Assembly: GCA_024206355.1 (NCBI GenBank)
Contig: JAAGZM010000284.1
Coordinates: 1 to 15,791 of the forward strand
DNA from: Gammaproteobacteria bacterium
GTDB lineage: Bacteria > Pseudomonadota > Gammaproteobacteria > Enterobacterales > GCA-2746155
Length of the DNA stretch: 15,791 nt
Reading direction: 5' to 3'
Shown: in pieces, positions 1 to 6,577 of the stretch
Layout: the number at the start of each line of letters is the position of its first letter
Position numbering within the stretch: position 1 is the stretch's first letter
The notes under the pieces: generated by a model
Databases searched by the model: none
What the model was told of the DNA's origin: nothing
Seen by the model: the letters and a program-made list of their open reading frames with translations, nothing else
Position numbers and translations under genes: made by a program

Positions 1-2
1 CA

Positions 3-764
3 TCTTTGACAAATGCCGCACCTATCGAGTTAACCCAAAAGCAAGCTAATTTCATTGCTATGAAAGTGTGGCAAAACGAGGGTGCTGGCCTAGATAAATA
101 TCTTGTCCACTGGAATGACGGTGAAGACTTTGCTTCAGTTGGTATTGGTCATTTTATTTGGTTTTCTAAAGGTCATACTGAGAAATTTCGTGAAACCTTT
201 CCGATGGTCATTGCTTTTATGGAAGCTAAGAATGTAGCAATGCCTGAATGGTTAAACTCATCGACACCGTTACCTTGGAATTCTAAAACTGAGTTTTATG
301 CAGCCAAGAATTTAAATAGTAAAAAATATCTCGAGCTTTTTGAATTTTTAAAAACTACCAAAGTCTATCAAGCTGAGTTTTTAGCGCAGCGGTTAAATAA
401 AGCTCTACCACAAATATTGAGAACAATAGACAATCTGAAAGAGAAGAAACTAATCGAGCAGCGCTTTAATAATATTTTATATAATACCGATGGTTCATCC
501 AATGAACGCGGCATTTATGTGTTACTCGACTACATAAACTTCAAAGGCGAAGGCACAGTTATTAGTGAGCGTTATAACAGTCAAGGCTGGGGACTTTTGC
601 AGGTTCTTACGAATCTTGACCCTAATGAAGAGAACAGATTTAAGGCCTTTGCTAAATCAGCTGAAGCAATGCTTAGTAGGCGTATTAAAAATTCTCCTCC
701 TGAACGTGGTGAAGAAAGATGGAGAAAGAATTGGACAAATCGAGTCAATGGCTACTGGAAATAG
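3..764 (+). CDS. Conserved protein of unknown function, 5' end outside window
   Basis: I do not recognise this protein with certainty. The frame is open to the left edge of the window. The only nearby start is a TTG at position 6, with no room to see a ribosome binding site, so the gene probably begins upstream and may carry a signal peptide there. The visible 252 residues are soluble and charged. An early segment (residues 23-50 from the TTG) has NEGAG, DGEDF and SVGIGHFIWF. This Glu...Asp...GIGH pattern is loosely like lysozyme-type glycosidase folds, but that is only a suggestion. The tail is Trp/Arg-rich (RWRKNWTNRVNGYWK). The stop lies 13 bp from the end of a converging CoA-binding remnant. 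The gene call itself is firm, because the open frame is long and coherent; the function is open. Confidence 0.75.
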   Translation, partial: SLTNAAPIELTQKQANFIAMKVWQNEGAGLDKYLVHWNDGEDFASVGIGHFIWFSKGHTEKFRETFPMVIAFMEAKNVAMPEWLNSSTPLPWNSKTEFYAAKNLNSKKYLELFEFLKTTKVYQAEFLAQRLNKALPQILRTIDNLKEKKLIEQRFNNILYNTDGSSNERGIYVLLDYINFKGEGTVISERYNSQGWGLLQVLTNLDPNEENRFKAFAKSAEAMLSRRIKNSPPERGEERWRKNWTNRVNGYWK

Positions 765-777
765 CTCCTATTACTAA

Positions 778-1020
778 TCAAACTGATTTGTTCTTAGTAA
801 GAAGCGTACAGGCTTGTTCTGTAAAAATCCTGTGAGACTGATACCATGTTTCTAATTCTTTCGATCCTGTACCAGGATTAAAAATAATTCTGCTGGGCTT
901 TAATTCAAGAAGTACTTGTTTGATATCTTCATGACAAACAGGATATAGGTCTAATGACTATTACTGAATTTTTAGATGCTATTGATGAAATATAACTAGC
1001 CTCTTTTATCAGAAGATTTA
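778..1020 (-). pseudogene. Remnant of CoA-binding-domain protein (COG1832-like), C-terminal part only
   Basis: On the minus strand, 957 down to 778 reads 59 codons ending in TGA. They include LKPSRIIFNPGT and, further on, TEQACTLL. This matches my memory of the C-terminal half of small CoA-binding (succinyl-CoA ligase alpha-like Rossmann) proteins, with their typical 'P.RvIFNPGTEN..L' and 'E.CTLv' blocks. No usable start codon lies in that frame. A stop (TAG, 960-958) sits just upstream, and the likely continuation (ending ASKNSVI) lies in another frame between about 1020 and 958, so one frameshift is implied. The N-terminal Rossmann motif expected for a roughly 120-140 residue protein is missing, and the next gene ends at 1045. 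I infer a decayed, truncated gene. The family match is from recall, not a search. Confidence 0.6.
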
Positions 1021-1044
1021 ATCATAATAATGAAATTGTTCCCA

Positions 1045-1575
1045 TTAATTGTAATCATCATCGTCATCGTCAGATTTTTTATCTGTTGCATTGCCTTCAA
1101 GTAAAGCATTGGCACTCATGGCTTCAACACCACTATCTGTCTGGCTTTGAGCAATGGTTACAGAAGCATTTAAGGTTTCGGCAAAGAGTTTTAAAGATTC
1201 CTTTTTGGAAAGATTCAAATTCATCATCATTTCACAGGTACGATACATCAACTCTCTGGTGATCAATACAGCAGGATTTCGCCCCCCCAAATCAATAGCA
1301 CCCACTGATGACCCCTCAGATATACCTTCATTTTGAGAACCAATACCTAAGCTTGCACCAATTCCGGCGCTTTCTGTATCAGCAACATCAGTACCGCGAG
1401 ATAAACAAAATCGCTCTGTAGAATTATGATCTTTCATTATTGTCGATTGTTGATCCGCGGTAGTTGAATAAATGCGGATCCCTTTAAAATTAGAAATCTC
1501 TGGATCCACTATTGGCATCGCACAACCAGTGATAGAACTAATTATGAAAATTATATTTAATCGTTTAAATTTCAT
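1045..1575 (-). CDS. Uncharacterised outer-membrane-type lipoprotein
   Basis: A 176-residue predicted lipoprotein. I chose the ATG at 1575-1573 because an AGGGAC ribosome binding site precedes it and because it opens directly into a signal peptide: MKFKR, a hydrophobic run, then lipobox ITGC with Cys18 as the lipidated residue. A frame extending up to 1650 would put 25 charged residues before the signal peptide. Residue +2 is Ala, which predicts outer-membrane sorting. The mature part has a Gly/Ser-rich stretch (about 68-95), then GGRNPAVLITREL and YRTCE (97-115). I vaguely recall this block from uncharacterised lipoproteins of other proteobacteria. The protein ends in six consecutive Asp. 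The codons for GGR contain a run of seven G (C7 on plus, 1282-1288), a possible slippage site. Function unknown. It stands alone on this strand. Confidence 0.8.
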   Translation of the reverse strand: MKFKRLNIIFIISSITGCAMPIVDPEISNFKGIRIYSTTADQQSTIMKDHNSTERFCLSRGTDVADTESAGIGASLGIGSQNEGISEGSSVGAIDLGGRNPAVLITRELMYRTCEMMMNLNLSKKESLKLFAETLNASVTIAQSQTDSGVEAMSANALLEGNATDKKSDDDDDDYN

Positions 1576-1829
1576 TCTGAGGTCCCTATTTTCATTTCTG
1601 CTGATAATTTTTTCTCTACCTGATGATAGCATTATTAACAATTTTTTCAATATTATTAGAGAAGGACTAAAACAGTAGTGATTTATCTCAAAAAATGGAA
1701 ATATCGATATTTTACTAAGTAGATACTATTTCACCGATAATTGCTGTCTAGCCATATACAATGATGATATATTATATATAATCACTAACTACTATCAATC
1801 AAACGATATCTAATTCTAGGAGAAATATA
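1576..1829. other. AT-rich gap between divergent genes
   Basis: This 254-bp stretch separates the lipoprotein gene (minus) from the small Cys/His protein gene (plus), so it should hold both promoters. It contains a perfect 14-bp palindrome (1699-1712) and a consensus -10 hexamer TATAAT at 1777-1782 on plus, without a convincing -35 at the right spacing. I see no coding sequence with a plausible start and no RNA gene. Confidence 0.5.
1699..1712. repeat. Perfect 14-bp palindrome AAATATCGATATTT
   Basis: The sequence AAATATCGATATTT is its own reverse complement and lies in the divergent gap between the lipoprotein gene and the small-protein gene. Such a site could bind a dimeric regulator. In AT-rich DNA a palindrome of this size can also occur by chance, so an operator role is only a guess. 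Confidence 0.3.
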
Positions 1830-2006
1830 ATGAATGTTGATCAACACTTGAAAGTAGCACAATGGCACATTGAACAAGCAAGATTACATGCAACAAGCGA
1901 ACATAGTTGTGGTTGTCCATCAAACGCTCATGATCAAAAAGCAATTGATGCAGTAGAGTCTGGCTTAATTACTGAAGAAAAAAGCTGTGTTGTTCCTGCA
2001 AAATAA
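1830..2006 (+). CDS. Small Cys/His-containing protein (58 residues), unknown function
   Basis: An open frame of 58 codons starts at ATG 1830 and is preceded at seven bases by a strong AGGAG ribosome binding site (1818-1822), which is the main reason to call it. The start is MNVDQHLKVAQWHIEQARLH. Next comes a compact Cys/His patch, SEHSCGCPSNAHD (residues 24-36), and a third Cys near the end (SCVV). The C-G-C pair with flanking His could bind a metal or be redox active; that is inference. There is no membrane segment or signal peptide. The gene sits 60 bp upstream of gmk on the same strand and could share its transcript. I do not recognise the family. Confidence 0.7.
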   Translation: MNVDQHLKVAQWHIEQARLHATSEHSCGCPSNAHDQKAIDAVESGLITEEKSCVVPAK

Positions 2007-2066
2007 TAAGTAGTCATAAAATCTCTAACATTTTTTATTTTCGGATATCTTAATAGAAATTTTAAT

Positions 2067-2681
2067 ATGAATAACCTTGGGAATTTATACATAGTGTCAG
2101 CTCCGTCAGGTGCTGGAAAAACCAGTTTATTAAAAGAACTGGTTGAAAACATCAACTGTATTAGTACATCTGTCTCAACCACAACTCGCACGATAAGACC
2201 GGGAGAGGTTGAAGGTAAGGACTATCACTTTGTAAGTATTGAACAATTCAATGAAATGAAAGAGCTGGGTGATTTTCTTGAGCACGCAGAAGTCTTTGGA
2301 AATTTTTATGGAACCTCAAAAACTCACTTACAAGAAATACTACAAACTGGTGAAGATTTAGTTTTAGAAATTGATTGGCAAGGCGCCCAGCAAGTTAGAA
2401 AACAAATGTCTCATGCTATCAGTATCTTTATATTACCTCCTTCTAGAAGTGAATTAGAAAAACGACTCACTGGCAGAGGGCAAGACAATGAGCAGATAAT
2501 TCAAAAAAGAATGTCATCAGCAATTGCAGAAATATCACATTATGATGAATATGATTTTTTGATTATTAATGATGTATTTGAAGTTGCTCTAGAAGAGCTT
2601 AAAAACGTCATTAAAACACATCGATTAACTTTAGCTAGACAGTCAACTCAGTATAGCCAACTCATCGAAGAACTTTTATAG
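2067..2681 (+). CDS. gmk: Guanylate kinase
   Basis: Gmk is the cytosolic enzyme that phosphorylates GMP (and dGMP) to GDP with ATP, an essential step in guanine nucleotide synthesis. The protein has 204 residues, the normal bacterial size. The P-loop APSGAGKT is at residues 12-19. The GMP-binding region includes TTTRTIRPGE (R41, R44), DYHFV (Y53) and YGTS (81-84). EIDWQGA follows at 101-107, and the lid region has Arg-rich KRLTGRGQD. The start ATG places the P-loop where other Gmk proteins have it, but no clear Shine-Dalgarno sequence precedes it. It is followed by rpoZ and spoT, the gammaproteobacterial order that groups GMP/GDP supply with (p)ppGpp metabolism. Confidence 0.97.
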   Translation: MNNLGNLYIVSAPSGAGKTSLLKELVENINCISTSVSTTTRTIRPGEVEGKDYHFVSIEQFNEMKELGDFLEHAEVFGNFYGTSKTHLQEILQTGEDLVLEIDWQGAQQVRKQMSHAISIFILPPSRSELEKRLTGRGQDNEQIIQKRMSSAIAEISHYDEYDFLIINDVFEVALEELKNVIKTHRLTLARQSTQYSQLIEELL

Positions 2682-2691
2682 GCTAAGAGTC

Positions 2692-2720
2692 TTGGAAATA
2701 CAGGTTGTGTGCTGTACAAT
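2692..2720 (+). promoter_or_regulatory. Predicted sigma70 promoter for rpoZ
   Basis: TTGGAA (2692-2697) as -35 and TACAAT (2715-2720) as -10 are separated by exactly 17 bp. The pair begins 10 bp after the gmk stop and lies about 65 bp before the rpoZ start. It matches 4/6 and 5/6 consensus bases. It would let rpoZ be expressed independently of gmk. Prediction by eye only. Confidence 0.5.
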
Positions 2721-2783
2721 GCGCGATTGTTTTCGGCCTGTATGTCGAATTTTTGTGTAAATTATTTATTCTGGAGAAAAAAG

Positions 2784-3053
2784 ATGGCTCGAGTAACCGT
2801 CCAGGATGCCGTAGAAATTGTCGGTAATCGTTTTGACCTTATTATGCTTGCAACCAAACGTGCTAGAGAATTAGCCACTGGTGGTAAGGAACCTAAAGTT
2901 GAGTGGGATAATGATAAACCTACTGTTGTAGCACTTCGTGAAATTGAAGAAGGGCTGATCAGTAAAGAAATCATGGACAACGAAGCTAAAGAAGAGAAAG
3001 CTCGTCTAGAAATGGAAGCGCTTGAAGCTGAAGCGACTCGTATAATAGAATAA
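2784..3053 (+). CDS. rpoZ: RNA polymerase omega subunit
   Basis: Omega is the small RNA polymerase subunit that binds beta' and aids core assembly; with beta' it forms a ppGpp site in E. coli. The start ATG at 2784 follows a TGGAG ribosome binding site (2772-2776). It gives MARVTVQDAVE, the typical N-terminus, and a protein of 89 residues, close to the 91 of E. coli. The frame is open further upstream but that part is not omega-like. Conserved segments are NRFDLIMLATKRAR and the following KPTVVALREIEEG. The C-terminal third is a charged Glu/Ala-rich helix, as is usual. Neighbours are gmk upstream and spoT downstream; the link to stringent control is the common gammaproteobacterial arrangement. 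Confidence 0.96.
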   Translation: MARVTVQDAVEIVGNRFDLIMLATKRARELATGGKEPKVEWDNDKPTVVALREIEEGLISKEIMDNEAKEEKARLEMEALEAEATRIIE

Positions 3054-3061
3054 TTTCTATC

Positions 3062-3093
3062 AATCAGCCTGGTTTATATCTTCCTGGCTGATT
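3062..3093 (+). terminator. Hairpin between rpoZ and spoT, weak terminator or attenuator
   Basis: AATCAGCCTGG (3062-3072) and CCTGGCTGATT (3083-3093) form an 11-bp stem with one T-T mismatch and a 10-base loop. It starts 9 bases after the rpoZ stop. The sequence after the stem is AAAATCTCGCC, with no T run, so it is not a classic intrinsic terminator. It could protect the rpoZ 3' end or reduce read-through into spoT. Confidence 0.45.
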
Positions 3094-3231
3094 AAAATCT
3101 CGCCAAATCCTGTAAAATTAATCATAAAATAGCTATTACACTTAAATGAGTGGGATAAATTACATCTATTAAACTTGAAATGTATCGCCTTAAATGATGC
3201 AATGAAGCAAATGAATTAACAGGATTAGCTT

Positions 3232-5331
3232 TTGTATCTTTTAACAGGTCTTCGTGAGCAATTAGTCACTTATCTCGACCAACAACAGGTTGAGGAAGTA
3301 GAACAAGCATATATTTTTGCTAGCGATGCCCATGAAGGACAAAAACGCTCAAGTGGTGATCCTTATATAACCCATCCTGTTGCCGTTGCTCGTATTCTGA
3401 GCGAAATTCACCTCGATCATCAAACCATCATGGCTGCACTTTTACATGATGTAATTGAAGATACTGAGGTCAGCCGTGATGAATTGGCTGAGAAATTCGG
3501 TGAATCAGTGGCTGAACTGGTTGAAGGGGTAAGCAAGTTAACCAAGATAAAATTCTCAACACGTGCTGAAGCTCAGGCAGAAAATTTCAGAAAAATGATG
3601 ATGGCGATGGTTCGTGACATTCGTGTCATCATGATCAAGCTTGCCGACAGATTGCATAATATGCGCACACTCGGTTCATTAAAAACTGAAAAACGGCGAC
3701 GTATCGCAAATGAAACTTTAGAGATATATTCTCCTATCGCTAACAGGCTTGGGATCTATTCAATTAGAGAGGAAATGCAGGCATTAGGTTTCGCAGCCCT
3801 ATACCCAATGCGTCACAAAATTATTCAGGCTTCTGTTAAACGAGCACGCGGTAACCGTAAAGAAATCATCAACACCATTAAAGGTTCCATTTACGAGCGA
3901 CTTAAAAAAGCTAAATTAAGTGGTGAAGTGATAGGCCGTGAAAAAGATCTATTTAGTATTTACCGCAAGATGCGTGATAAAAAGATGACCTTTTTTGATG
4001 TCATGGATGTTTACGCTTTTCGTATCGTCACCGGTACAATCGATACCTGTTATCGTGTCCTCGGGCAAATGCACATGCTTTACAAACCAGTTCACGGTAG
4101 ATTCAAAGACTATATAGCCATACCAAAAGCCAACGGCTATCAATCCCTTCACACTACGCTTAAAGGTCCCCATGGATTACATGTTGAAGTTCAAATACGA
4201 ACAGAAGACATGCAAAAGATGGCTGAAATTGGTGTAGCTGCACATTGGCTCTATAAATCAAATAGTGATTCAAACCCTGCAGAACTGAAGGCTAGAGAAT
4301 GGATGAGAAGTCTCATTGAATTCCAAGAAAACGCCGCTGATTCTATCGATTTTGTTGAGAATGTTAAAATTGATCTGTTCCCAGATGAGGTGTATGTATT
4401 TTCTCCAGATGGCGAAATTATTTCTCTTCCAACGGGAGCAACAGCTGTAGACTTTGCTTACTTTATTCACACCGATGTTGGTAATAGCTGCATCGCTGCA
4501 AAAATTGATCGCCAACTTTCACCTTTAAGTACACCTCTAGTAAATGGTCAGACAGTTGAAATTATTACAGCTCAAGGCGCAAGACCTAATCCTGCTTGGC
4601 TTAGTTTTGTTATTACAGGTAAAGCCAGAGCTAATATCAGACATTACTTGAAAAACTTAAGGATAGACGAAGCCATAAAGTTAGGCCGTCGCTTATTAGA
4701 TAAAGCACTTCGAGGTCAAAAGCTTGGATCATTTAGCGAAGATGACATCAATCGTGTCATTACTATTACTCGTCACAAAGATCTTGAAGATCTATTGGTA
4801 GCCATCGGGCTCGGTTCTGTTGCAGCGATGATTGTGGCTCACCATTTGAATCCTGATATTACTGATGAACCTGAACATGAAGATTCTCGATCAATCGCAA
4901 TCAAGGGCACTGAAGGGATGTTGGTTACCTACGCAAAATGTTGTCGACCCATTCCTGGCGATCCTATTGAAGGCTTTGTCAGCACTGGCAAAGGTATTGT
5001 GGTGCATCGAGCACGTTGTAATAACATTGCAGAATATCGCGAGCAGGAAGATAAGATGATCCCTATGCAATGGGCTGAAGATGTGTCTGGTGATTATCCA
5101 GTAAGTTTTCGTGTTGATGCAAAAAATGAGCGCGGCGTACTGGTTAAGGTGACAACTAAACTGGCGGATGCTGATGTTAGTATTATCAACATGCAAATTG
5201 ATGAACATGATGGTGCTCACTATAAAATCTGTTTCTTAGTTTCTGTTAAAGATCGAGTTCATCTAGCATCAATCATCAAAAAAATCCGCTTAATACCATC
5301 CGTAGCCAAAATTGCTCGTGTTTCAGAATAA
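3232..5331 (+). CDS. spoT: Bifunctional (p)ppGpp synthetase/hydrolase SpoT
   Basis: SpoT makes and degrades the alarmone (p)ppGpp, linking starvation signals to transcription. The protein has 699 residues. The HD hydrolase domain carries THP (H48) and LLHDVIEDT (H72, D73), so hydrolysis should be intact. The synthetase domain has GRFKDYIAIPKANGYQSLHT (289-308). Its R-x-K-D signature (290-293) is typical of bifunctional Rel/SpoT enzymes rather than RelA. A TGS domain begins at DLFPDEVYVF (about 384), a Cys-containing CCRPIPGDP segment lies near 570, and a C-terminal ACT domain ends the protein. The start is TTG: an AGGA site (3221-3224) precedes it, an in-frame TAG (3226-3228) excludes anything longer, and the resulting MYL start matches E. 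coli SpoT. ridA follows after 20 bp. Confidence 0.97.
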   Translation: MYLLTGLREQLVTYLDQQQVEEVEQAYIFASDAHEGQKRSSGDPYITHPVAVARILSEIHLDHQTIMAALLHDVIEDTEVSRDELAEKFGESVAELVEGVSKLTKIKFSTRAEAQAENFRKMMMAMVRDIRVIMIKLADRLHNMRTLGSLKTEKRRRIANETLEIYSPIANRLGIYSIREEMQALGFAALYPMRHKIIQASVKRARGNRKEIINTIKGSIYERLKKAKLSGEVIGREKDLFSIYRKMRDKKMTFFDVMDVYAFRIVTGTIDTCYRVLGQMHMLYKPVHGRFKDYIAIPKANGYQSLHTTLKGPHGLHVEVQIRTEDMQKMAEIGVAAHWLYKSNSDSNPAELKAREWMRSLIEFQENAADSIDFVENVKIDLFPDEVYVFSPDGEIISLPTGATAVDFAYFIHTDVGNSCIAAKIDRQLSPLSTPLVNGQTVEIITAQGARPNPAWLSFVITGKARANIRHYLKNLRIDEAIKLGRRLLDKALRGQKLGSFSEDDINRVITITRHKDLEDLLVAIGLGSVAAMIVAHHLNPDITDEPEHEDSRSIAIKGTEGMLVTYAKCCRPIPGDPIEGFVSTGKGIVVHRARCNNIAEYREQEDKMIPMQWAEDVSGDYPVSFRVDAKNERGVLVKVTTKLADADVSIINMQIDEHDGAHYKICFLVSVKDRVHLASIIKKIRLIPSVAKIARVSE

Positions 5332-5351
5332 TCATAGAAGGAAATTTAACC

Positions 5352-5738
5352 ATGGAAAGAACAATTATACATACCGAACAGGCGCCTGCTGCAATCGGCA
5401 CATACTCACAAGCGGTAAAGGTTGGTAATACGGTTTATCTATCAGGTCAAATTGCCCTTAACCCTAAGACTATGGAAATGGTCGAAGGTGATATCTCAAA
5501 TCGCATTCACTGTGTTTTTCAAAATATTGAAGCAGTCTGCCAAGCCGCTGGTGGTACATTGCAAGATATTGCTAAACTTAATATTTATTTAACTGACTTA
5601 ACTAATTTCGCCACCGTCAATGAAATAATGGCTGAATACTTTCAGCAACCCTATCCTGCAAGAGCAGCAGTAGGCGTTGCCCAATTACCTAAGGCTACAG
5701 ACGTTGAAGTCGATGCCATTTTAATTGTCGGTAATTAG
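5352..5738 (+). CDS. ridA: 2-iminobutanoate/2-iminopropanoate deaminase RidA
   Basis: RidA hydrolyses reactive enamine/imine intermediates released by PLP enzymes such as threonine dehydratase, preventing damage to other PLP enzymes. The protein has 128 residues, the family size. Family marks visible are APAAIGTYSQAV near the start, YLSGQIALNP (29-38), and the C-terminal block PARAAVGVAQLPKATDVEVDA. This block holds the catalytic Arg (R104, equivalent to R105 in characterised RidA) and the conserved Glu (E119). A good AGAAGGAAA ribosome binding site precedes the ATG. The gene lies 20 bp after spoT and is very likely cotranscribed with it; spoT-ridA adjacency is common in gammaproteobacteria. 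Confidence 0.96.
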   Translation: MERTIIHTEQAPAAIGTYSQAVKVGNTVYLSGQIALNPKTMEMVEGDISNRIHCVFQNIEAVCQAAGGTLQDIAKLNIYLTDLTNFATVNEIMAEYFQQPYPARAAVGVAQLPKATDVEVDAILIVGN

Positions 5739-5761
5739 TTCTGAAGCAAATACTAAAACAA

Positions 5762-6577
5762 TTGCTAATAAACAATATTGGTTTAATCGATCTTCGTCAG
5801 ACTAGTGATTTTTTAAAGAGCCACATTAGAGGCAGTAGTTCATTACCCTGGGAAAGACTGCCTTGTTCAATGCATGAACTTCCTGCTAATCATTACCCCA
5901 TTGCACTCATTGGAAACTCTCAACTTCTTCAGGAAGCCGAAGCTTTTTTAGTAGTAAAAGGCTATGAAATTATTGAACAATTTCATTGTGATGATTTATT
6001 TTGGCAGCAAGCAGCAGAAGAACAAATTGTTGAACAAGGCCGTTTATCTGTACCTTTATGGCGAGCTAATCCACTACTAACTGAAGTAATTAGCCAAGTA
6101 GAAAAAATAGTGTCCGGACGAATTGCCGTTGATTTAGCCTGTGGCGCAGGAAGAGACAGTGTTTATCTTGCTCAACGCGGATGGCAGGTAACATCCATCG
6201 ATAATAAAACAGACACACTCAAACGGTGTAAACAACTTGCTCGCGCTAATCAAGTGGATGTTGATACAAAGCTTATCGATCTCGAGGCTGAAGAAAAACC
6301 TCTTAATCATCTAAGTGCTGATCTGGTTCTGATCATGCGTTATTTACATAGGCCTTTATTTTCTGCAATTGATGAACTAATCAAATCTAAAGGGGCGATC
6401 ATTTATTCAACTTTTATGGTTGGAAGTGAAAAATATGGTTCACCTAAAAACCCCAATTATTTATTGAAACCGGGTGAACTCGCCAAAATTTTTGCTTCTT
6501 ATGAAGTCGTTATTGATGAACAAAGAGAATTAGCCGATGGTCGGCCAGTTGCTATATTTGTTGCAATAAAACCTTAG
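5762..6577 (+). CDS. Rhodanese-like domain fused to SAM-dependent methyltransferase
   Basis: A 271-residue two-domain protein. Residues 1-80 resemble a rhodanese domain: LIDLRQTSDFLKSHIRGSSSLPW at the front, and a beta strand HYPIALIGNS where the active-site loop should be. That loop has no Cys, so sulfurtransferase activity is unlikely. Residues about 95-271 form a class I methyltransferase with the SAM-binding motif VDLACGAGRDS (123-133), acidic D147 after the second strand, and a TehB/UbiE-like feel. The substrate is unknown. The start is uncertain: the best candidate is TTG at 5762, 23 bp after ridA, with only a weak GAAG upstream. The gene probably rides on the spoT-ridA transcript. Its stop overlaps the stop of the opposing cphA'-like gene. 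Confidence 0.85.
   Translation: MLINNIGLIDLRQTSDFLKSHIRGSSSLPWERLPCSMHELPANHYPIALIGNSQLLQEAEAFLVVKGYEIIEQFHCDDLFWQQAAEEQIVEQGRLSVPLWRANPLLTEVISQVEKIVSGRIAVDLACGAGRDSVYLAQRGWQVTSIDNKTDTLKRCKQLARANQVDVDTKLIDLEAEEKPLNHLSADLVLIMRYLHRPLFSAIDELIKSKGAIIYSTFMVGSEKYGSPKNPNYLLKPGELAKIFASYEVVIDEQRELADGRPVAIFVAIKP

Noticed and set aside
1576..1650. Longer N-terminus for the lipoprotein, starting at 1650
   Set aside because: It would place 25 charged residues before a clear signal peptide. The ATG at 1575 has a ribosome binding site and leads straight into the lipobox.
2709..2783. N-terminal extension of rpoZ
   Set aside because: The extra residues are not omega-like and overlap the predicted promoter leader; ATG 2784 has its own ribosome binding site and gives the normal length.
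4891..5220. Long open frame on the minus strand inside spoT
   Set aside because: It is antisense to a highly conserved gene, has no recognisable motif and no supporting start signal; the same applies to other open frames inside the cph genes.
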